Origin: Meandrina meandrites
Taxonomy: Eukaryota; Cnidaria; Anthozoa; Scleractinia; Meandrinidae
DNA: 64,000 bases
Reading direction: 5' to 3'
NCBI GenBank assembly: GCA_963693305.1
Contig: OY855915.1
Coordinates: 19,591,722-19,655,721 of the forward strand
In this document: piece by piece, positions 51,701-61,300 of the stretch
How positions within the stretch are numbered: the first letter of the stretch is position 1
Layout of the letters: the number at the start of each line of letters is the position of its first letter
Notes under the pieces: generated by a model
Database searches by the model: none
What the model saw: only the letters and a program-made list of their open reading frames with translations
Told to the model about the DNA's origin: nothing
Translations under genes and position numbers: made by a program

Positions 51701-52354
51701 TGGTACGAGTCAATAAGCGACTGAGCGGACAATAATGGAAAAAAGTTTCCTTAATGCTGGTAACTTTTCTGTAATAATTACGACCTCCTCCCCTCACAGA
51801 TGACAACTTTTGCTTACATTCCCCTCCCATGTGTTGTGTGACCATTTACCAAAAAAACTACCTAAACTAGGTACCCACCCCTTAGGAAAGATTAAAAAAA
51901 TAGTCCGAAATTTAGTCCATGAAATAGTCCAAAAAAATAGTCCAAAAAATAGTCCAATGGTCCAGTCCATATTTTACCCTATGCCCTTCGCAATTGTTTT
52001 AGCGTGTTGAAAAAATGCCACAACAAGTTTGATTGTCTCATTAATGAGATGTTACTCATTAAACAATTACGACCGTGTTTAAATGTACAATCAGACTCAG
52101 TTCGCGCTAAAGTCTTTGTCTAACTTATGCAAATTAGAAACTCTGAACTCTTAGTTACTCTTGAAATCGCATATTTAATTAGTTTCCCTTGACAATGGCG
52201 CCAAGATGTCGCCGAAACGTCGGATTTATCTATCGTTAGTTTTTACCTGTATATGTTTAATTAAACTAAGAGCCCTCATTTTCAATTTAACAATATTTAT
52301 TATTCCACGAGCGCGCGTTGGATATGAGATGGATATGAGATGGCGCGTAGCGTG

Positions 52355-52388
<34 letters not shown>

Positions 52389-55300
52389 TTTTATTAAAAA
52401 CACCCAAAAGAATTGCAAGGCATCCTCGCTGTTTTAGAAAGGAATGAGAAGGGTGTGAAGTAAGATGGCGGAGTGAACGTGTTGTCGAGTGCTCCAGCTT
52501 TTGCGTCTAATTTTTACATGTCCGCTAAGAGAAAAACCCGCTCACCACTGCAGACTGGGGTCTCTATTTCACCCGCTGATAAAAAAACGAGAAATAACTC
52601 AGAAGAGAGCGGCAGCTCGTGTGATATTGTATTCGATGCTCTTGATATGGCCGAGAATGTCGCTGCGAAGTTAGATCTTATTATGGAGCGCCTTGAAAAG
52701 CTTTCTCTTATCGAAAGTCGCTTGGATAGTATGGCTTCAACGATGGCGAATATCGAGTCCACTCTCAGCAGACTTGACGCAGACGTAACAGTGCTTAAAG
52801 AGGAAGCCGGGAAAAGAGATAAAAAGGTAAACGAACTGGAAAAGTCGATAAATTATACCGAGGAGGACGTCGCTGAAATGCAAAAGGATTTGTATGATCA
52901 CAAAGCCCAGCTTGATAAGTGTAAGAAGGACCTCCTCTATTTAGAAGCTTATAGTAGAAGAGAGAATGTGAAAATTTTTGGAGTTCCTGAAAGCACAGGC
53001 AGTGAAAACGCTTCAGAGCCCGAAGACACCAAAACAATTGTATACAACTTCTTGGAACAAGAATTACAGATTGAAAATTCACGAGCCAAATATGAGTTCC
53101 AAAGGGTTCACCGCTTGGGCAAACCAAATCCCACCTCATCAAGACCTATTATTGTGCGGTTCCTGCGGTTTACTGACAAGGAAGAAGTTATGAGCGAAGC
53201 CCGAAAAAAATTGAAGGACAAGGATTATTTTATGTACGACGATATCCCAAAAGATTTATACGACCTTCGTAAACAACAGAAGGAAAAGTTCAAGCAGGCG
53301 CGGGATAAAGGCTACAGGGTTCACTTTAGCAAGGCCCACCCAGATCAACTGTTTGTGAACGGAAAATTTCTGCCGCCGGATCAACCTCTGGAATGAACAT
53401 GTGTCCTCAGTTAGATACACTTTTTTTTTTTTCCCACTGAGAACTTTAATGCGCTATTTACTAAAGCTTTGAACTTTTACTGCAGTGTCACAAAGTGCAC
53501 CTAAGACATTATAATTTTAATGTCCAATCTGTCACCCTGCTATTTTTATGTTAATCTTAGCTGTGTTATCCTTGAATTTATCTTCGTGTTGAATGATGTA
53601 ACTCTTAGCGGTACACTTTTATGGAGTTGAGTTCCGTGACTCCTGGAGCAACATCCGGAGTGTAGGCATGCCCATACAACTAGTTTTGGGGCGGTTGGTA
53701 AGTACGCATATGCTTTTATGTTCTTTTGTTTTTTCTGTCTTTTTTGATTTTTTCATTCACGCCCTTTTCAGTAGTATGCTTGTCTGTTTGTATGTGTGCA
53801 AACTCTCCAGATGCTTAATTTTGCTTAAACTACCCATTGTTTCCTTCCTTTTTCGGCTTTCACTTATCTATTTTTTTATGGCTTGTTTTTCAATGGTTCC
53901 AATTGGGATTCATGGCTAATTACAATTTTAACCTATTGTCTCTAAATGCTCGAGGGATTCGCGACCATTTCAAAAGAAAATCTATTTTTACATGGGTTAA
54001 ACAGCACAATGCCGATATAGTTTTCTTACAAGAAACCTACAGTACTCCAGACATTGAAAACGAATGGAAGTTTCAGTGGCAAGGTAAAATGTTGTTTGCT
54101 CACGGTACCAATCATAGCAGAGGCGTGCTAATCCTTTTCAATAGCGAGCTTCAGTTCGAAATTAAAAATCAGCATATTGACACCGAAGGCAGGTACATTC
54201 TTGTCGAAGCAACCATTCAAGATTCGCCTTTCCTGTTAGTAAACCTATATGCACCCACTAAAAGTCGTGAACAATGTAAATTTTTCGAGGACGTTAAATC
54301 CGCGTTGGATGAGCTGGATGTAGATCCAGATTGTGAGATAATTATCGGTGGCGATTTCAATACTCACCTCAATCCTACGCTGGATAATCTCGGGGGAAGA
54401 ATTGAAACGAAACCTTCAGTTCGAAAAATTGAAGAACTTATGATGGCTTATGATCTTATTGATATTTGGCGCATACATCACCCCGATAAAAAGAGCTTTA
54501 CTTGGACTCAGAAGAAGCCTTTTATCAGACGCCGGCTAGACTACTGGCTCATAAGTAGTGCAACTCAAGACGATGTATCCAAAACTGAGATTATTCCCGC
54601 TATCAAGTCTGACCATTCAGCGGTTACCCTGCTTCTTAATAGTTTAGACAAACAATCCCATGGTCCGTCCTACTGGAGATTCAATTCCAGTTTATTGGAA
54701 GATTCCTCCTACGTTGAACGTATCTCCTTAAAATATTCTGAATGGCTCGACGAATTTAAAGAAGTTGTCGACAAACGAGTTCTGTGGGATTTAGTTAAAT
54801 ATAGAATAAGATCTTTTACTATCAAATACAGCAAAGAAAAAGCCAAAGAACGCAGAGCACGCCTTGCTGAAGCGGAAAAGAAAGTCAAGAGATGTGAATT
54901 GATCTGTGATAACGACCCCTCACCAAACAATGTAAACGACCTCGAAGCTGCAAAACACGAATATGATCTTCTCCATGACTACATTGTGCGTGGCTGCATT
55001 GTGCGTTCTAGAATCAATTGGTATGAGAATGGCGAGAAAAACTCAAAATATTTTTTAAATTTGGAAAAAACAAGGCGCGGTAAAACTGCTGTACGTCGAC
55101 TTTATGACTCCGCAGGAAAAATTACAGTCAATCCCAAATTTATAATTAACGAGCTCAGAGACTATTATCAAGAATTATACAGCAACCATGACTTCGAAGA
55201 AGGCGAAGAATTTGCTTCGGACTTTTTAGAAAATTCTAACATACCCACTTTAAGCAACAATTCGATGATGATTTGTGAAGGATTGCTTACGTGCGCTGAA

Positions 55301-58300
55301 TGTTTCGAAGCGCTGAAAAAATTTCCCAATGGCAAGTCCCCTGGTAATGACGGACTAACGGCTGAATTCTATAAAACTTTCTGGAATTTATTAGGTCAGC
55401 AGCTTACAGACTCCCTGAACTATTCTTTTGAGCACGGCGAACTATCAACTTCACAAAAGCAAGCCATTATTAAACTAATTGACAAAAAAGACAGGGGCAG
55501 AAGGTACATCAAAAATTGGAGGCCAATCTCTCTCCTTAACGTGGATATGAAAATTGCCTCAAAAGCTCTCGCTCTACGCTTAGAGAAAATTTTACCAGAG
55601 ATCATACAGGCTGACCAATATGCATATGTTAAAGGCAGAACGATCTTCGACGCTATCCGCACCATTGACGATATCATGGAGTTTACTAAAAGTCAACAGC
55701 TGTCTGGTCTAATGGTTGCCTTTGATTTCGAGAAAGCTTTTGACTCGCTAAGCTGGTCTTTCTTATTCAGAGCCTTGCAATCTTTCAACTTCGGTGAATC
55801 GTTTATTCGTTGGGTTACTGTACTCTACTGTAACATATCGAGTTGTGTCTTAAACAACGGTTTTTCGTCTCAGCTTTTTGACGTTCGACGGGGTGTCAGG
55901 CAGGGTGATCCATTGTCGGCATACCTCTTCATCATTGCTCTCGAAGTGTTGCTTGTTAAAATCAGAAGTGACGATGGTATAAAAGGTATCGTCGTTGATA
56001 AAGAAATCAAACTTGCAGCTTTTGCCGATGATTTAACAACGTTTTTACGCGACGTCAATTCCCTCGAAAATCTTTCCGCGACTCTTCATAGATTTGGAAT
56101 ATGTTCCGGTTTAAAGCTCAATGCGGAAAAAACTGAAGCTCTATGGTTAGGAACTTGCCACGATAGTGACCAACCCCTTCTCGCTGGTATTGACAAAGTT
56201 AATAAACCAATTAAAATTTTGGGCGTTCATTTTACTTACGATTTAAAGAAAAAACAAGAGCTCAACTATGATGACACTTTAAGAGCGCTTTCTGAGACTC
56301 TGGCAGGATGGAAATGGCGGAACTTGACTTTATACGGCAAAATTCGGGTCGTAAAGACATTTGTAATACCAAAATTTATGTCTCGTGCATCACTCCTGTG
56401 CTCCACGAAAAAAATAATCAAAGAGCTTAACTCCATTATCTACAGATTTATCTGGAAAGGATGTGACAAAATTAAACGCTTAGCACTAATCAGTGATTAT
56501 AAAAATGGTGGTCTGAGAATGCCTCATATTAAAACTCTTATTGATACCCAACGCATTATTTGTCTTAAAAAATACATTGAGGACTACGATAGCCCATGGA
56601 AACACGTTCTTTCGTTCTTTCTTAAGGACTACGGCGGAAAATTCTTCTTATACTGTAATTTCAATTCTGCCGACCTACCAGACCATCTTCCCAGCTTTTA
56701 CAGGGAATGTCTCAATGTCTGGTCCAAATTAACAGCCAAACCTGTTGAGAGTCGTGACGAAGTCTTGAAACAAATCTTGTGGAACAATCAATTCGTACGC
56801 GTTAACGGCAAACCCGTTTTCTATAAAAGACTATTCTCAAAAGGTATCATTTTCATTTCTGACATTCTGACCAATTATGGCAAGTTAAAGCCTTGGCCCT
56901 CTTTTGCGGCTACTGGGCTTACGTTTATAGATTTTTTCTCACTTCTGGGTATTTTTGACTCCGTTCCTTCTCCATGGAGAGACTTAATTAATTCGAATGG
57001 GATTCCTACCGCATCTCACGGCCCACCTGTAATGCAGCATACTCTCTGTTTAAACGGTAAAAGCTTTTCGCTTGATTTGATTAGCTCGAAAAAACTATAC
57101 TGGGAGTTGGTAGAAACGATTCAAGTGTACCCTTCCGCACGACAAAAATATACAACATTATTTAACAATCATGACTTAGATTGGGAAACAATTTATGTAA
57201 TTCCACATGTTGTTACAATCGACACCAATACAAGAATTTTTCAATACAAAATTCTCAATCGGATATTGTACACCAATAAATCTCTATACAAAATGAAAAT
57301 AGTCAGCTCTCCACTCTGTACTTTCTGTCATGCGCCAGAGGAATCTCTCGAGCATCTTTTTTGTTATTGCAAACATAGCATAGCCTTTTGGAAGTCGGTT
57401 GTTCTCTGGCTGAAATCCATAGACATAGATATTGATTTTTTAAATGATTACGATATAATTTTTGGCCTAGTTCAAAAGAATCTCAATTGGACCCTTCTAA
57501 ACCATATTATTATTATTGGCAAACAGGTTATTTATGCCAACCGGCTTAACAATATTTTGCCCTTTTTACCTCAAGCCATCACAAAAATAAAGTATATTGA
57601 ATCCATCGAGCGTTCGATTGCCCTAAAAAATAACAAACTGAAATCTCACGATGAAAAGTGGAAGCCTATTATCAACTTTTTATAATGTAATTTATAAGAT
57701 TATCAAGTCTTTTGGAGAGTGTATTAAGTTTTTTACATGTACCGTAATTTGCCTGTAACGTGTAGCGTAAGTAACGTAGTACGTTTTGTGCAAGATAATG
57801 CAATGTAATGTAATGTCAGTAAAGGTTTTTTAATGTAATGTAATGTAGAGTAATGTAAGTAATGTTTGAATAAATTAAAAAAAAAAAAAAAAAAAATATT
57901 TAAGCTCCCAGCTGTTTTCGTTGACGCGTATCGACTACGATATTTGTGGTCAATGGAATATGAGCTCATATACCATTGCCTGTTATCCATTCAAAACTCA
58001 GTAATTGCAATATACCATTGCTAGTTTTTAATCAGAGCGAATAGTCAACGAGGCGTAACCGACTTGACTATCGCTCATAGAAAATGAGAGCAAGTAGTCT
58101 AATCGTCTTAGTAGACCATCTGCAGGATTTCATTCAAACCTACAATATTATGTCCTCTTAAGCCAAAAAAATCGCATATAGTTTTGGTTCCCTTGTTAGA
58201 GCAATGCGTGCGCAATTGCGTTCTACCAGCGAAAAGGAAACGGTGGGATTTAACCAAACAGATTCTCGGACTTCCAATGGAACAAGGCAGAGTTTCTACT

Positions 58301-61300
58301 ATGTAAAGCAATTTCTAGAGCATACAGTTGCCATATGATTATTAATAATTATTTCATATGTTTATATTTGTTATTTACTATTTGCAATGTGTACCGGTAC
58401 CTCAAGCTCCTCCATACTCCGCACATCAATGACATGAATTCTTTCCAGCGTGTCCACTGTAGCAATTACTTGCGGGTTTAACCACTGCAATTGAAAAAGG
58501 AAAATTAAGGGTTGTTAAAATTGCCGTTGTCTTACGAGCTCTTAGTTCTATATATCATTAGAGAGCTGTAGCTGGCTTTGAACACAGTATGAAAACTGCC
58601 AATTTGGCATCTGACTGTAATTAAAGGAGCTACATCACGGGGATTTTGCAGATTTTTGGTCTAAACTATTCTGAAATTGGTAGTAGGCAACTTTAATCGA
58701 AAAAAAAAAACATTTATCTTTGAACATCTAAAGGAAGATATAACCATAATTTGTGGAGAAAAATCAAACCACAGCTATAAATATTGATTCTTTGACGATG
58801 TGCAGAAACAACTTGAAAAGTTTAGCCTTAATTTCCAAAGTTGCAATCCATTTCCATCCAAGCCATCTGCAGCCAAAGACACTTGTTAACAGTTTTAAAA
58901 TGGACAATTATTTTTAAGTTTCCTGCGACACAAATATATATTAATTTTTGCCTGTTAAAAAATCTGAAAATTATGGTAACCTATGGACCCACAGCAGTAT
59001 GCATACATACATAGAGTAGAGTCCTGTCTGATAAAAATATGCTTGCCGGGCCGAAGCGAGCATGACAAGTCATAGCGATATTTCAGCTGTCACGAGCAAG
59101 ACAAACAAATGAGAATTGCGCAATAGTAGAGCAATACATTTGTAACGCCGTGACATTGGGATGGCTGTGCTGAGCGCGAAGCCTGCCATATCAGTCAGGC
59201 CATAAAAAATTAATGCCAACTGGCGATAACAAGCCTGATTGACAAGGCAACAGCGATACTGCCATGACGTTTAGATGGCCTGATTCTTGGCAAAGTTATG
59301 GCTAGCTACGAAACTACATGTAAACTGCGAAAAAAAATATTTCTCAGCATCAATACAAAACTTCCCATGCAACATTCCGCATGCAAAAACGCTGCATACT
59401 CATTAAGAAAGGCCTTTGGTCTATAGTACAACTAGCCCTTATCTCTTTTCTTTGCATTCTGTGCAGTATACATGAAGTATTGCACTACTTACATCTAAAG
59501 CGATGAGCTTGTAAGATGTCTCAATCCTTTGAAGGAACACAAATCTAACTTGCTTCTCTGCTTTGGAGTGAGCCTGTAAAACAACAAAAAAGGATAAGAT
59601 CAAGAACATTGTAAGACAATTCTAGAGGGTTCGACTGTGTGGTATTCTTGTATTCATCAAATAAGCTTCTTTAGAGTTAATGCAGAAACCCATAAGGGTT
59701 GAAAACTCCTTAGGACTTTCTGGTTAACGTTAATTTGCACACTAACCTGAAAGTCACAAACTTTGCCAAATTAAGAGAACGATTAGATCAGTAAGACACT
59801 ACCTCTCTAGAACCTTTGTTTTCATCTGCCCACGGTAAACACTATTTCTATTGTTATCTATTGTTTTAAGAACCAACGAAGTAACTTGTTCCGAGGTAGT
59901 GGGCAACCCAATTAAAGGGCTGGGTATCTAAGGAAGTCTGTTGTTATGATGAGTTTTTAACAATTTTTAAAAAAACTTTAATTTCGTCAGGAGTTTTAGA
60001 ATAATTATTATTCAGGGTACAGGACTGATGTGTACTGAGATAGATGTAGTTTTAGAAGAACTGGAGCTATATACAAAACATGTTTTAATTCAGTCAGATG
60101 TTTTGGGACAAACTTTGTCAAAACATGACATTGCACAAGTGGTTTTTGTTAACGGAATTCTCAGCCTGTATCATAAATTTCTATTCTGTTTAAAGTAAGT
60201 CTCTGAAATAGCATTTGAAAGCAGAAACTGCATTGAAAAGATAAATAAAATAAATTAAAGGCAACTACATAATTTTATGATGTTACCTGGTAAAAGTAAA
60301 TTTCAGTTCCTCTAGCAAAAGCAAGAACCTAAAGTATGATTCAAACAAGAAAAATTTTTAAATCAAGCAAGATAATCTACAAAAACTTAACATCATGGCA
60401 AGCCATATCACAGACAAAAACACAAGGGCCTTATTAAAGACTTCTTATCCTGTAACAAAATATGTGCATTTCTTAAAGGAATAAATTGGAAATTATGGAA
60501 ACACTGTTGAAACTTTTAATTAGTGTTTGTTTTGTCCTTGTATGATAGCTCTGGAATGTTTGCACAACATAGCTCTCTGTACAAATTGCATGCCTATAAT
60601 ACTAGTATGATAGGTCTGCAATGTGTGCAAAGGACTACAGCAACATAGCTCTCTGCACACATTGCATGCCTATAATTGTAATATGATAGGTCCGGAGTGT
60701 GTGCAAAGGGCCGCATGCAGCTATCTCCATGCATTGCATGCCTATAATACTAGACTAAGTATGGTAGGCCTACAATGTGTGCAAAGGGCTACAGCTACAT
60801 AGCTCTCTGTACACATTGCATGCCTATAATACTAGTATGATAGGCCTGCAATGTGTGCAATTGGCTACAGCTACATAGCTCTCTGTACAAATTGCATGCC
60901 TATAATACTAGTATGATAGGTCTGCAATGTGTGCAAAGGACTACAGCAACATAGCTCTCTGCAACCATTGCATGCCTATAATAGTAATATGATAGGTCCG
61001 GAATGTGTGCAAAGGGCTGCATGTAGCTATCTCCATGCATTGTATGCCTATAATACTAGTATGGTAGGCCTACAACGTGTGCAAAGGGCTACAGCTACAT
61101 AGCTGTCTGCACACATTGCATGCCTATAATACTGGTATGATAGATCTGCAGTGTGCACAAAGGCCTACAGCAAACATTGCATGCCTATAATACTAGTATG
61201 ATAGATCTGCAGTGTGCACAAAGGAATACAGTTACATACAATGTAGCTCTCGGGACACATTGCATGCTTATAATACTAGTATGATAGGCCTGCAATTTGT

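Larger units (their letters stand above)
52419..57896 (+). mobile_element. Full-length L1/Tx1-like LINE with two intact ORFs
   Basis: The element is 5,478 bp. It has a short 5' untranslated region, an ORF1 coiled-coil/RNA-binding protein, an inter-ORF spacer, an ORF2 endonuclease-reverse transcriptase, a TAATG-repeat 3' end, AATAAA at 57869 and a poly(A) tail to 57896. The boundaries are exact because the uninterrupted host MITE at 42473-42925 shows the empty site (GCAA followed by TATTT). Neither ORF has a stop or frameshift. Confidence 0.88.
49618..58400 (-). other. 8.8-kb VPS8 intron hosting a foldback element and a LINE
   Basis: This intron separates exons 58401-58484 and 49531-49617. 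It is made up almost entirely of mobile DNA: a 2.0-kb foldback element (49987-51985), a MITE (52299-58033) interrupted by a full-length LINE (52419-57896), and a hairpin at 58034-58075. The LINE is in antisense orientation to VPS8. Confidence 0.9.

Noticed and set aside
53837..53911. Upstream ATG as the start of LINE ORF2
   Set aside because: It would add a hydrophobic segment before the conserved endonuclease start. ATG 53912 fits the family better, although the longer form cannot be excluded.
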